From Nonomuraea coxensis DSM 45129 (GTDB lineage Bacteria > Actinomycetota > Actinomycetes > Streptosporangiales > Streptosporangiaceae), in the NCBI RefSeq assembly GCF_019397265.1, contig NZ_CP068985.1, positions 3,576,501 to 3,640,500 on the forward strand: 64,000 nt of DNA. The letters are read 5' to 3'. The notes under the pieces are model-generated. The model searched no databases. It saw only the letters and a program-made list of their open reading frames with translations, and was not told the origin of the DNA. Shown piece after piece: positions 1 through 8,756 of the stretch. Position 1 is the stretch's first letter; every line of letters begins with the position of its first letter. The translations under genes and the position numbers were made by a program.

Positions 1-1
1 G

Positions 2-295
2 GTGATCAGAAAACTGTCCGCGGCGGTGCTCCTGACCGCCGGCGCGCTGGCGGTCGCCGCCGCGCCCGCCACGGCGGCGACCGGCCGCCTCGTCCTGCAG
101 GGAGAGACCGGCCGCGTGGTGATCAACCCCGGTCCGGGCTGCTACAGCTCCGTGACGCCGTACTCCGGCGTCACGAACGACACCGACACGGCCGTCACCG
201 CGTACTCGGGGAGCGGTTGTACCGGGCTCTCCCTGGTCGTCCAGCCGGGCCGGAGCACGACGGGCGTGTTCCGCAGCGTCCGTGTCCCTTCTTGA
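2..295 (+). CDS. Small secreted protein, possible I36-type inhibitor-like
   Basis: A 97-residue protein starting with GTG at base 2. Residues 1-25 form a typical Sec signal peptide (MIRK, then an Ala/Leu-rich core and ATAA cleavage region). The mature part of about 70 residues has two Cys (GCYS and GSGCTG) and many small and Thr/Ser residues, which resembles short extracellular peptidase-inhibitor-like (family I36) proteins of actinomycetes. The family call is a guess. It is 22 nt upstream of another small secreted gene on the same strand. Because the window begins here, its promoter is not visible and an upstream start cannot be excluded. Confidence 0.7.
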   Translation: MIRKLSAAVLLTAGALAVAAAPATAATGRLVLQGETGRVVINPGPGCYSSVTPYSGVTNDTDTAVTAYSGSGCTGLSLVVQPGRSTTGVFRSVRVPS

Positions 296-317
296 TTGAC
301 TGTCGAAAGGAATTCCG

Positions 318-689
318 ATGCGCTTCTCACACAAACTGATCGCGGGAGCGGCGGCCATGGGGGCGGCCTTGTCGATCGGCGTCGCCGTGACCTCCACGGC
401 GGCCTCGGCCTCGCAGACGGCGGCCGTCTGCAGCCCTGATTCGAGGCTCCAGTACGACTACTACAACTCCGGCTCCGGCGGCACGGTGGTGTCGAAGTGG
501 TACAACTGCACGGGCAGCCACTCCCAGAGCACCTACGGGTACCGGATCAAGCCGGGCGGATATTCCGGCTACGTGTACTACTCGAATGGCGGAAGTGACT
601 ATTTCTGCGACTACCGGGACATCTATCTCGGGGCCAAGAAGGTGAGCAGAATCTACATGGCCCCCGCCAAGATCGAGGAGTGCTCGTAG
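318..689 (+). CDS. Small secreted four-Cys protein, unknown function
   Basis: A 123-residue protein with a clear signal peptide (residues 1-32, MRFSHKL then a hydrophobic run ending ASAS). The start is supported by AAAGGAA about 6 nt upstream of the ATG. The mature domain is rich in Tyr, Ser and Gly and has four Cys (VCSP, YNCT, YFCD, EECS), which suggests two disulfides in an exported protein. No family is recognised. It shares its general design (signal peptide, about 75-90 residue Tyr-rich four-Cys mature domain) with the minus-strand gene at 2755-3072, and the two flank a SARP regulator. Confidence 0.75.
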   Translation: MRFSHKLIAGAAAMGAALSIGVAVTSTAASASQTAAVCSPDSRLQYDYYNSGSGGTVVSKWYNCTGSHSQSTYGYRIKPGGYSGYVYYSNGGSDYFCDYRDIYLGAKKVSRIYMAPAKIEECS

Positions 690-799
690 GCGTTGTCCCT
701 GCCCGCGTCGCCGCGCCTGGACGGGCGGCGGCGGCGTGAAACGGTCCGGGGCCGCGGCGATCGGCCCGGCCCCGGACCGCCGGGCGTCCCCGAGGAGGG

Positions 800-2653
800 G
801 TGCGGCGGTTGAGGTTCGGCATTCTCGGGCCGGTGGAGGCGGTGGCGGACGGCGGGCCCGTGTCGGTCGCGCAGCCCAGGCATCGGGCCCTGCTGGCGTA
901 CCTGTTGTTGCAGGCGAACCGGGTGGTGACCCCGGCGCAACTGGCGGAGGCGATCTGGGGCGGCGCCGAACCCGCCACCGCGAGGTCCCAGATCCACGTG
1001 GCGGTGTCCCGGCTGCGGCGGGCACTGCGCGACCACGGGCTGGACGACGTCATCGTCACCCGGCCCGGCGGATACCGCCTGGCCCTGGCGGACGATCAGC
1101 TGGACGCCGACCTGTTCGACCGCCAGGTCGAGGCCGGGCGCGCCGCCGCGGGGCAGGGCCGGCACGAGGAGGCGGCCCGTCACCTGCGCGCGGCGCTCGG
1201 GCTGTGGCGCGGCCAGGCGCTGACGGACGTCACGGCGGCGTTCGCCGAGCCCGTGCGGCGGCGGCTGCTCGAACAGCGTCTGATCGCGCAGGAGCTGCTG
1301 TGCGACGCGGAACTCGCGCTCGGGTGTCACGACAGGCTCATCCCGGGACTGCGGAGGCTCCTGGAGGAGCATCCGACGCGGGAACGCGTGGCCTGCCGGC
1401 TGATGCTCGCCCAGTATCGGGCGGGGCTGCACCTCGACGCGCTGGAGACGGCCAGGCGGACGCGGGCCCTGCTCGCGGAGGAGCAGGGGCTCGATCCCGG
1501 CCCGGAGCTCTCGACGCTGGAGACCGCCATACTCAACGGCGACCTGGCGCTCGACGCCGGATCCAGGGCCGGGGGAGTCCCGGTGTCCTCCGCCGCGACC
1601 ACGCCGGCCCAGCTTCCGTTCGACGTGCAGGGGTTCGCCGGTCGTCGCCGTGAGCTCGACCGGCTCGCCGTGCTGGCCGACGCCTCCGATCGGCCGGCCA
1701 TGGTGCTGGTCGCCGGCACGGCCGGGGTCGGCAAGACCGCGCTGGCGGTGCACTGGGCGCACCGCCACCGTGACCGGTTCCCCGACGGGCAGTTCTTCGT
1801 CGACCTGCACGGATTCGACGCGGCCAGGGCGCCGGCGGAGCCGCTCGACGTCCTGCGCCGGCTCCTCCGGTCCCTGGACGGCGCCGACGCCGCCGTGCCG
1901 CAGGAGGTGGAGGAGGCCGCCGCCCTGTTCCGGTCGCGGCTCGCCCGGCGGCGCGCCCTTCTCGTGCTCGACGACGCCCGTAGCGCCGAGCAGGTGCGGC
2001 CCCTGCTGCCCGGCTCCGGCCCCTGCGCCGTCCTCGTCACCAGCCGGAACCAGCTTCGCGGGCTCGTGGCGCACGAAGGCGCCCGGCCGCTCCACCTCGG
2101 CCCGCTCACCGAGGCCGAGGCCGGCGAACTGCTCCGCGCCGCGCTCGGCGAGCGGATGGACGAGGCCGGCGCCGCCAGGCTCGCCCGGCGGTGCGCGTAC
2201 CTGCCGCTGGCGCTGCGGATCGCGGCGGCCCGGCTGTCCTGCGACCGCCATCTGACGGCCGCCGGCTACGCGGCGGAACTGGCGGACGGCGACGCGCTCG
2301 CCGTCCTCGACGGGCAGAGCGACGGGCAGGGCGGCCTGGACGGCGCGCTCAGCTCCGCGTTCGGCCTCTCGTACCGGGCCCTCGGGCCCGCCGCGCGGCG
2401 GCTGTTCCGGCTGCTGAGCCTGGTGTCAGGCCAGGACTTCACGCCGGCCACGGCCGCCGCCCTGCTCGGCGTGACGCCGGGCGAGGCGCGAGGCCCCCTT
2501 GACGAGCTGTGCGCGGCTCATCTGATCGCCGAGCACCGCCCCGGCCGCTACGGCATGCACGAGTTGTTGCGCGGCTACGCCGCGGGCCGCCTCGCCGACG
2601 AGGAACCCGGGACCGGCCGCGCGGCGTACCCGTTTCCGCGACCGCGCCGGTAG
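800..2653 (+). CDS. SARP/AfsR-type transcriptional activator (BTAD + NB-ARC)
   Basis: A 617-residue regulator beginning with GTG. Order of domains: an OmpR-like winged helix (about residues 1-95, ending VTRPGGYRLAL), a bacterial transcriptional activation domain with TPR-like helices (about 100-245, with DLFDRQVEAGR and LDALETARRTRALL), then an NB-ARC ATPase from about 280 with Walker A GTAGVGKT at 306-313, Walker B LLVLDDA and the GLPLAL-like motif YLPLALRIAA. It ends soon after the winged-helix part of the ATPase and has no C-terminal TPR array, so it is a shorter relative of AfsR. Such proteins activate secondary-metabolite or developmental genes. No target cluster is obvious here apart from flanking small secreted proteins. 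Confidence 0.9.
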   Translation: MRRLRFGILGPVEAVADGGPVSVAQPRHRALLAYLLLQANRVVTPAQLAEAIWGGAEPATARSQIHVAVSRLRRALRDHGLDDVIVTRPGGYRLALADDQLDADLFDRQVEAGRAAAGQGRHEEAARHLRAALGLWRGQALTDVTAAFAEPVRRRLLEQRLIAQELLCDAELALGCHDRLIPGLRRLLEEHPTRERVACRLMLAQYRAGLHLDALETARRTRALLAEEQGLDPGPELSTLETAILNGDLALDAGSRAGGVPVSSAATTPAQLPFDVQGFAGRRRELDRLAVLADASDRPAMVLVAGTAGVGKTALAVHWAHRHRDRFPDGQFFVDLHGFDAARAPAEPLDVLRRLLRSLDGADAAVPQEVEEAAALFRSRLARRRALLVLDDARSAEQVRPLLPGSGPCAVLVTSRNQLRGLVAHEGARPLHLGPLTEAEAGELLRAALGERMDEAGAARLARRCAYLPLALRIAAARLSCDRHLTAAGYAAELADGDALAVLDGQSDGQGGLDGALSSAFGLSYRALGPAARRLFRLLSLVSGQDFTPATAAALLGVTPGEARGPLDELCAAHLIAEHRPGRYGMHELLRGYAAGRLADEEPGTGRAAYPFPRPRR

Positions 2654-2702
2654 GAGGGCCCCCGATCTGCCTCCGACCTGTCTCCCGGCCCGCGGCACAG
2701 GA

Positions 2703-2734
2703 CGGTGGCCGTCCGCCATGGCGGACGGCCACCG
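2703..2734. terminator. 32 bp perfect palindrome between convergent genes
   Basis: Arms of 16 bp (CGGTGGCCGTCCGCCA and its exact complement) meet without a spacer. The element lies midway between the SARP gene and the convergent small secreted gene at 2755-3072, so it can serve as a bidirectional, U-tract-free actinobacterial terminator. Confidence 0.7.
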
Positions 2735-2754
2735 CGCCGGCGACAGGGTCCTCG

Positions 2755-3072
2755 CTAGACGTTGCGGAACGTGTAGCTGCCGGACGCCGGCTCCTCGCTG
2801 GTCGTGCACTTGGCCACGGACCTCTTCGTGCCGACCCTGGTCCAGTCTCCGTACCTGGTGGTGTAGGAGTCTCGGCCGATCCGGTAGCACCGGACCTGCG
2901 CCCGGAACTCGTCATAGTTCGAGCTGTAGCAGAACACCTCGTAGGTGAAGGTGGTGTAAATGGCGTCGCAATTGTTGGCGGCGTGCGCGGCCGTGGCCGG
3001 CAGAACCGTCATGCCCGCCGCCAGCGCTCCGCCGGCCGCCACCATCTGCAGCATTCTTCTGACGCTCTTCAT
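2755..3072 (-). CDS. Small secreted four-Cys protein, unknown function
   Basis: A 105-residue protein with a signal peptide (residues 1-32, MKSVRRM then a hydrophobic core and ATAAHA). The mature 73 residues contain four Cys (NNCD, VFCY, VRCY, AKCT) and many Tyr and Arg residues. It resembles in layout, not clearly in sequence, the secreted protein at 318-689. The intergenic region upstream is unusually AT-rich for this window. No function can be assigned. Confidence 0.72.
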   Translation of the reverse strand: MKSVRRMLQMVAAGGALAAGMTVLPATAAHAANNCDAIYTTFTYEVFCYSSNYDEFRAQVRCYRIGRDSYTTRYGDWTRVGTKRSVAKCTTSEEPASGSYTFRNV

Positions 3073-3224
3073 TCGCTCTCCACAGGAATGACACCCGCCC
3101 TGTCCACATAAATGCCTGTTTTCGGCATTTGTGGCATTTCCGGGATAAGCATAGCCATCTGCCCTTATTTGGCACCTTGCGATCGCCTATTCACTCGCTT
3201 GCCGCGGCCGGACTCACGAACTGA
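3073..3224. promoter_or_regulatory. AT-rich intergenic region with hairpin
   Basis: This region carries the promoter side of the small secreted gene at 2755-3072 and the 3' end of the cytochrome b gene. It is markedly AT-richer than the surrounding DNA. AATGCC-tgttttc-GGCATT (around 3112-3130) can form a short hairpin. No clear sigma-70 boxes were assigned. Confidence 0.4.
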
Positions 3225-4586
3225 TCAGCGGGGCACAGGATGCTCGGTCTTCGCCGCCAGGTGACGACGGCCGTCAGCGGCGTCCGGCGGGGCGAGCCGC
3301 TCGTGGAACCCGCCGTCGGGGGAGCGCACGATGATGCCGGTCTCCACGCCGTGCTCGGCCGCCTCGCGCTCCGCCTGACGGAGGGCGAGGCAGATCCACC
3401 GGGTGACGGCGAAGGCGACGACGGGCCCGATGAGCACGGCGTACCTGAAGAAGACGGTCACGGCGTTCACGGTGAGGTGGAACTGGTGGGCGAACTGGTC
3501 GTTGGCGGCGGCCGCCCACAGCAGGCCGTAGAACGTGACGCCGGCGACCGCGAGGCCCGTCTTCACCGGCGTCTCCCGCGGCCGGTCGAGCGCGTCCCGG
3601 CTGAGCGGCCTGCCGCGGCGCGCGGCCAGCAGGCGCTCGGCCGCGGGGTAGGCGGCGAGGGCGGTGAAGAACAGCCCGGGGACCACCAGCGTCGGCACGA
3701 GGACCGCGAGGCTGAGCGTGTTGCCCCCGACGGTCAGCTCCCAGCCGGGCATGATCCGCAGGGCGCCGTCGAGGAACCCCATGTACCAGTCGGGGACCGA
3801 GCCCGCCGAGATCTGCGACGGCTTCGCGGGGCCGTACAGCCAGACGGGGGCGATCTGGAAGCCGAACCCGAGGATGATCAGCATGCCGGCCGTCGCGGCC
3901 GCCATCAGCGGACGGGCGCCGCGCCGCGCCGGCAGCGAGGCGACGAACCGGGAGTGGCCGTGCCGGCGCACCAGCAGCTCGCGGACGACCAGCAGCGCGG
4001 CCACGACGACGGGGATCACCAGGTGCAGGCCGTACATGACCGGAATGATCTGGTCGCCGGGGAACTCCGGCCCGAACAGCAGCGAACGGATCCACGAGCC
4101 CACCACGGGGATCGACTGCACCACCGACAGGATCAGCCAGAGGCTGCCGCCCGACAGGTTGTCGTCCGGCAGGGCGTTGCCCGTCTCGCCCGCGGCCATC
4201 GCCAGCCCCAGCAGCGCCACCCAGATCAGCCACTGCCGGGTACGCGGCCGGCGGAACGCGCCGGTGAGGAACATGCGCAGCAGGTGCAGCGCGACGGCGG
4301 CCACGAACACGAGCGTCGCCCAGTGGTGCGTCTGCCGGACGAGCAGGCCGCCGCGCACCTCCAGACTGAGGTGCATGGCCGAGTCGAAGGCCCGGCTGAC
4401 GGGGAGGCCGCGCAGCGGTCCGTACGATCCTTCGTAGGTCACCCGGGCCATGCCGGGGTCGTAGAACACCATGAGCACCGCCCCGGTCACCAGCAGGACG
4501 GCGAACGACCAGACGGCGATCTCCGCGAACATGAACGACCAGTGCGAGAATCGGAACGAGCGGCGCCCGGCCACCGAGGAACGCAT
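3225..4586 (-). CDS. Orphan QcrB-like cytochrome b
   Basis: A 453-residue integral membrane protein of the cytochrome bc1/b6f b-subunit family. Heme-ligand His pairs are visible (THHWATLVFVAAVALHLLR in one helix; GLHLVIP and later RRHGHS in another), and the quinol-site PEWY motif appears as PDWY (SVPDWYMGF), as is usual in actinobacterial QcrB. The longer open frame reaches 4679, but ATG 4586 is preceded by AAGGGGG at good spacing and begins at the conserved N-terminus. No Rieske or cytochrome c gene is beside it, so it is not the canonical qcrCAB operon. It may be a second b-type quinol oxidoreductase working with the redox genes upstream. Confidence 0.85.
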   Translation of the reverse strand: MRSSVAGRRSFRFSHWSFMFAEIAVWSFAVLLVTGAVLMVFYDPGMARVTYEGSYGPLRGLPVSRAFDSAMHLSLEVRGGLLVRQTHHWATLVFVAAVALHLLRMFLTGAFRRPRTRQWLIWVALLGLAMAAGETGNALPDDNLSGGSLWLILSVVQSIPVVGSWIRSLLFGPEFPGDQIIPVMYGLHLVIPVVVAALLVVRELLVRRHGHSRFVASLPARRGARPLMAAATAGMLIILGFGFQIAPVWLYGPAKPSQISAGSVPDWYMGFLDGALRIMPGWELTVGGNTLSLAVLVPTLVVPGLFFTALAAYPAAERLLAARRGRPLSRDALDRPRETPVKTGLAVAGVTFYGLLWAAAANDQFAHQFHLTVNAVTVFFRYAVLIGPVVAFAVTRWICLALRQAEREAAEHGVETGIIVRSPDGGFHERLAPPDAADGRRHLAAKTEHPVPR

Positions 4587-4707
4587 CTGAGGCCCCCTTA
4601 ACCTTGCCTGCACACATGACGGCGAGGGGCCCGGTTCCGTGACAGGGCGGAGGGCTCCGGCGGCGGTGATGCTCGTCACCTTCCGCCGCCGGCGCCCTCG
4701 CCGAGGC

Positions 4708-5934
4708 TCAGCCCAGCAGCGTCTGGCCGATCCAGCCGTCCGGGCCGCAGCCCGGCGGGACGGCGAAGACGGCCGAGCCGATCGGCGTGGTCCACTCGTT
4801 GAGCAGGTCGGCCTCGGCCAGCCGCCGCTGGACCGGGATGAACTGGCGGGCGATGTCGGCCTGGTAGGCGGCGAACAGCAGCCCGCAGTCGGCGGTCCCG
4901 TCGGCGCCCACGCCCTCGTCGTAGTTGTAGACCCGGCGCAGCATGCGCAGGCCCGGGTCGGGGACGCGGGCGCGGCGGATGTGGGCGTACTCGGAGATGA
5001 CCGGGAAGCCGACGGGGGTGAGCTTGCCGAAGTCCGGCTCGTCGTGCTCGCGCCCGCCCGTCAGGGGCGCTCCGTCGGCCAGGCGGCGGCCCACGGTGAA
5101 CTCCTTGGCCGTGGTGTCGGCGGCGTCCCAGGTCTCCATCTCGGCCCGGATGCGCCGCAGGACCAGGGTGGTGCCGCCGCTCATGCGGCCTTCCTCGATC
5201 CACACCGCCCGGTCGAAGTCCGGCGTGCCGGGGACCGGGTTGACGGTGCCGTCCAGTTGCCCCATCACGTTGCGCTGGGTCGTGCCGCCGGGCTGGCTGT
5301 GCGCGGCGCGCCGGAACCCGCGCTGGGTCCACCGGACCCTGGCGAACGCGCGGGCGTCCTTGACGATCATGCGCAGGGCGTGGGTGACGGTGAGCGGGTC
5401 GTCGGCGCAGATCTGCGCCAGCAGGTCCCCGCCGCTCCACTCCCGCCGCAACCTGTCGATCGTGAACGCGGGCAGCGCCGCCACGGACTCCGGCCGGTGC
5501 TCGGCCACGCCGGCGGCGTCGAAGAGCCCGGGACCGAAACCGAACGTCACGCTCAGCCGGGCGGGCAGCTCCGCCAGCTCCGGCTCGGTGTCGGCCAGCG
5601 CGGGCCGCCCCTGGGTGAGGCGGCGGGCGTCGTCGGTCAGCAGCCGCATCATCCGCGCCAGCGCCTCCCTGCCGACGCCCTTGCGCAGGTCGAAGGCCAC
5701 GAAGACGGCGTGGGCCTGCGGCGGCGTGGCCACCCCGGCCTGGTGCGGCCCATGGAAGGGCACGACCTCCGGCGCTCCACCGTTCGCCGCCGTGGCGCCG
5801 CGGCTCGCCTCGGCGCCGCTGGTCACGACGGCGCCGCCGGTCACCGTGGCGGCGGCGGCCAGCGCGCCGCCGCTCAGCAGGCCGCGCCGGGTCAGCCGGT
5901 GGCCGCCCCCTCCGGCGGCCGGCCGCTCACCCAT
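4708..5934 (-). CDS. Tat-exported DyP-type heme peroxidase
   Basis: A 408-residue dye-decolorizing peroxidase (EfeB/TfuDyP group). The N-terminus has a twin-arginine signal (LTRRGLLSGG, Arg16-Arg17) followed by an Ala-rich hydrophobic region, so the folded heme enzyme is probably exported. The family fingerprint GxxDG is GQLDG at 225-229, and the proximal heme His is His318 in EYAHIR. The start overlaps the stop of the upstream PCu(A)C gene by 8 nt, which implies translational coupling. DyP enzymes use peroxide to oxidise dyes, phenols or porphyrin-type substrates. The copper chaperone and cytochrome b neighbours suggest periplasm-side metal or redox handling. Confidence 0.93.
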   Translation of the reverse strand: MGERPAAGGGGHRLTRRGLLSGGALAAAATVTGGAVVTSGAEASRGATAANGGAPEVVPFHGPHQAGVATPPQAHAVFVAFDLRKGVGREALARMMRLLTDDARRLTQGRPALADTEPELAELPARLSVTFGFGPGLFDAAGVAEHRPESVAALPAFTIDRLRREWSGGDLLAQICADDPLTVTHALRMIVKDARAFARVRWTQRGFRRAAHSQPGGTTQRNVMGQLDGTVNPVPGTPDFDRAVWIEEGRMSGGTTLVLRRIRAEMETWDAADTTAKEFTVGRRLADGAPLTGGREHDEPDFGKLTPVGFPVISEYAHIRRARVPDPGLRMLRRVYNYDEGVGADGTADCGLLFAAYQADIARQFIPVQRRLAEADLLNEWTTPIGSAVFAVPPGCGPDGWIGQTLLG

Positions 5935-6520
5935 GCTCGCCGCCCGTGCCCTTGTCGGAGCCCTTGTCGGGGCCCTTGTCGGGGCCCTCGTGGGTGCCCA
6001 TGTCCATGCCAGGCCGGTAGTCCTCCTTGGCCCCGGCGAAGTCCTTGCCGAGGGCGGTGAAGGTGAGCGTGCCGCCGTCCTTCAGCGTGAGGGTGAAGCG
6101 GACCTCGTCGCCCGGCCGTACCTCCTGGGCGAGGCCCATGAGCATGATGTGGTCGCCGCCCGGCTTGAGCTCGTGGCTGCCGTGCGCGGGGACCACGAAA
6201 CCGCCGTCCTTGGGCCGCATGACGGCCTTGCCCGCCGACTCCACCACCTCGTGCAGCTCGACCTTCGGCGACAGCGGCGTGGTTGCCGACACCACGACCA
6301 CGTCGGAGCCGGAGGTGTTGACCAGGGTGCCGAAGGCGGCGCTCATGCCGTTCTTCGCGGTCTTGACCCAGGGGTCGGTGACGGAGAGCGCGGGACCGGC
6401 CTGCGCGGCCGGGGGAGTGGTGGCGGCGGCCTGGACGGCCGGCGGGGCCTGCTGCGGCGAGCCGCCGCAGGCGGTGAGCACGACGACGGCGAGGCCGGCG
6501 ACGGTGATACGCGAGAACAT
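5927..6520 (-). CDS. PCu(A)C-family copper chaperone lipoprotein
   Basis: A 197-residue lipoprotein: residues 1-18 are a type II signal with lipobox LTAC. The following domain is PCu(A)C (DUF461): PWVKTAKNGMSAAFGTLVN, VELHEVV, then HELKPGGDHIMLMGL. The Met and His residues in these segments form the Cu(I) site that delivers copper to oxidases. The tail (GPDKGPDKGSDKGTGGEHG) is a short DK-rich repeat ending in His. ATG 6520 is chosen because GAAGGG lies upstream and it starts exactly at the signal peptide; ATG 6535 is an alternative. It lies upstream of and overlaps the DyP gene. Confidence 0.9.
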   Translation of the reverse strand: MFSRITVAGLAVVVLTACGGSPQQAPPAVQAAATTPPAAQAGPALSVTDPWVKTAKNGMSAAFGTLVNTSGSDVVVVSATTPLSPKVELHEVVESAGKAVMRPKDGGFVVPAHGSHELKPGGDHIMLMGLAQEVRPGDEVRFTLTLKDGGTLTFTALGKDFAGAKEDYRPGMDMGTHEGPDKGPDKGSDKGTGGEHG

Positions 6521-6667
6521 GACGAAGCCCTTCATCCGGCTCAGGCCGGAGCGACGACAACTGCTGGGAGCCCGGCGGCGGCGGCAGAGGACGCGCACGC
6601 CGAGGACACCCCTGGACCAGGGGCGTGACAGGAGAACAGGCCGGCCGGACGCGCTCCGCGGAGCGGG

Positions 6668-7300
6668 TCAGGCGGCGGACGCGGGAACGGCGCGGCCGAA
6701 GGGCGGGCCGCGCCGGCCCATCTCATGCCCGAGCAGGACCGACCGCAGGACCACCGGCTCCCGGACCGGCGCGGCGATCAGCGGGCGGGCGGCCGGGACG
6801 ACGACGGCGACGACCGCGACGAACATCCGTACGGCCAGCCGGCGCAGCACCGCCCAGAGGGCCGCCTCGCCGCGGGCCAGCCAGGTCGCGGTCAGCAGGA
6901 CCGCCCAGGCGTGCATGACCAGCATGCCGGCGTCCGGCGCCAGCCCGGCCGCGGCGGCGTGGCCGGCGTGGGCGGCTCGCCCGGCGACCGCCGCCTCCAC
7001 GGCGTGCGCCGAGGAGAACAGCAGGTGCAGCGCGACCTGCGCGCCCGCCAGCGTGGCGACGATGACCGGCAGCGTCCGCTCCCGCCCCGCCAGCACGTAC
7101 GCGGGCCCGAACGCGACGCCCCAGGCCGGCAGCAGCCAGCCCGCCGCCACCGGACCGCCCGCCAGCAGGTGGGCCACCAGGCCGAGCAGCAGCGAGACCG
7201 CCGCGAAGACGGCGGCCCGCAGCACGCGCAGCGCGAAGCCTGCGGGCCCGGCGGCGGTCCTGCCGGCGGAACCGGCGGCGGCTGGTGCGGGGATCGACAT
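6668..7300 (-). CDS. Multi-spanning membrane protein beside copper chaperone
   Basis: A 210-residue hydrophobic protein with about five membrane segments (for example FALRVLRAAVFAAVSLLLGLV, LPVIVATLAGAQVALHLLF, MHAWAVLLTATWL, VRMFVAVVAVVV). Loop and helix His residues (AHLL, LHLLFSSAHAVEAA, AAHAGHAAAAG) could bind a metal. It is first in the run membrane protein, PCu(A)C, DyP, and about 150 nt ahead of the chaperone. Membrane proteins of this sort often sit beside PCu(A)C genes in actinomycetes, and a role in copper handling is inferred only from that. The start at ATG 7300 lacks a strong ribosome binding site. Confidence 0.7.
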   Translation of the reverse strand: MSIPAPAAAGSAGRTAAGPAGFALRVLRAAVFAAVSLLLGLVAHLLAGGPVAAGWLLPAWGVAFGPAYVLAGRERTLPVIVATLAGAQVALHLLFSSAHAVEAAVAGRAAHAGHAAAAGLAPDAGMLVMHAWAVLLTATWLARGEAALWAVLRRLAVRMFVAVVAVVVPAARPLIAAPVREPVVLRSVLLGHEMGRRGPPFGRAVPASAA

Positions 7301-7359
7301 GACGCCGCCATCATCCCACGCGACCACCCCGGTGCCCCCGGCAGGTGAGCGGGACGGGG

Positions 7360-8598
7360 TCAGGGCCCGCCGCAGGCGCGGCGCAGGCCGTAGAACCACG
7401 ACAGGTACTGGTCGTGCACGTCGCGGCCGGCGATGCGCAGCATGGAGTCGTCGGCGTTCTCCAGCGTCGTGAAGTTCGCGCTGCCGGTGTAGACGCGCGG
7501 CGTGAGGTCGTCGTCGTAGTGCCCGTCGATCATCATGATCTTGTTGTGTGTGACCACGGAACGGCCGGCCACCGTGAAGCGGCACGGCGTGACCTGGAGG
7601 TACTTGCCGTTCGACGCCCGCTCGGCCAGCCGGTCGCGGATGTAGGAGCTGACGCCGGTGCCGTCGTAGTAGACGACGTCGATCCAGCAGTTCTCGCCGC
7701 GCAGCCGCAGCAGCTCGTCCACGATCGCCTTGCGGTTGCCGTTGAAGGCGGTCAGCGCCAGGCGGATGTCGGTCTGGCGGTTGACGCCCCCGGCGTCCTT
7801 GTAGCCGCACTTGACCAGCTTCAGCACGTTGGCGATCGGGTCGCCGCTGGAGGAGCTGCGGGGGAAGAAGTGGGCCTTGTACGCCGAGCCGGTCGGGGTC
7901 GTCCAGAAGTAGTCCGGGTCGACGGGCCGCATGCGCCTGGCGCGCAGGTCCTCGAAGTAGGTGACGTAGCCGTCGTAGGTGACGGCGTCGCTGACCGTGA
8001 AGGCGTCGTTGTAGGAGTTGTACAGGTACCAGTCCGACAGGTTCGACGAGGTCTGGAAGACGACCTTCGGGTACGTGACGCTCCCGGCCACCACGCTGGA
8101 GAAGGTGGCGAACTTGGCGTGCAGGTAGTTCCTGGCGATGCAGCCCCGGTCGGCGCTCTCGTCCGGGTACTCGCAGCGCACGGCCCACGAGCGGGCCGTC
8201 TCGGTGGTGCCGAGGGCGGCGCTGAGCTGGGCGAACACGGCGTCGTTGCGGCCGTCGTCCTGGCTGTCGAGTATGACCCGCACGCCGACGCCTCTCGTGT
8301 GCGCGGCGGCCAGCTCCGCGGCGACCTCGCTCGACCGGTCGCCGGGGACGAACTGGTGCATGGCGAAGCGGATCTCGCCGCCCGCGGGCACCGACTTGAT
8401 GAGCCTGATGAGCTGGTCCATGACGGCCGACTGGCGGGCGCTCGGGCTGTGGGCGACGCCCGAGTCCGCGGTCGGGTCGTTGAACACCGGGGCGTTGACG
8501 ACGGGTGGCCCGCTGACCGCGGCCCCGGCGGGGGCGGCCGGCGTGAGGGCCAGGCATAACGCGAGGAGGATGGCGACTGAGGATTTCGTGGCTGTCAC
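7360..8598 (-). CDS. Secreted phospholipase D-like protein
   Basis: A 412-residue exported protein (signal peptide about 1-27, ending AGAA). It has two PLD half-sites. The C-terminal one is complete, HNKIMMID (His351, Lys353, Asp358), followed by GSANFT. The N-terminal one reads HAKFATFS (His160, Lys162) with Ser where the HKD Asp should be, followed by TSSNLSD. Several Cys suggest disulfides. The overall size fits actinomycete secreted PLD-superfamily phosphodiesterases. Substrate (phospholipid or nucleic acid) cannot be told. It is transcribed away from the reductase gene at 8757. Confidence 0.88.
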   Translation of the reverse strand: MTATKSSVAILLALCLALTPAAPAGAAVSGPPVVNAPVFNDPTADSGVAHSPSARQSAVMDQLIRLIKSVPAGGEIRFAMHQFVPGDRSSEVAAELAAAHTRGVGVRVILDSQDDGRNDAVFAQLSAALGTTETARSWAVRCEYPDESADRGCIARNYLHAKFATFSSVVAGSVTYPKVVFQTSSNLSDWYLYNSYNDAFTVSDAVTYDGYVTYFEDLRARRMRPVDPDYFWTTPTGSAYKAHFFPRSSSSGDPIANVLKLVKCGYKDAGGVNRQTDIRLALTAFNGNRKAIVDELLRLRGENCWIDVVYYDGTGVSSYIRDRLAERASNGKYLQVTPCRFTVAGRSVVTHNKIMMIDGHYDDDLTPRVYTGSANFTTLENADDSMLRIAGRDVHDQYLSWFYGLRRACGGP

Positions 8599-8756
8599 AG
8601 GGACTCCTTCGTCGGGGGATGTGACGCTGCCCGGTCATACGTCCGCCTTGTTGAGATCATGGTGAACGCCTGTCGAGGGTGTCTGTCAAGGAGTCGCCGG
8701 CCTGCCCGTCTAAGGTGGACGCAGTGCCGCAGGGGCGACCAGGAGGGCTGCCGCGC

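Noticed and set aside
653-2251. 532-residue minus-strand frame opposite the SARP regulator
   Set aside because: Low-complexity Arg/Gly/Gln-rich translation with no motif; the plus strand encodes BTAD and NB-ARC domains.
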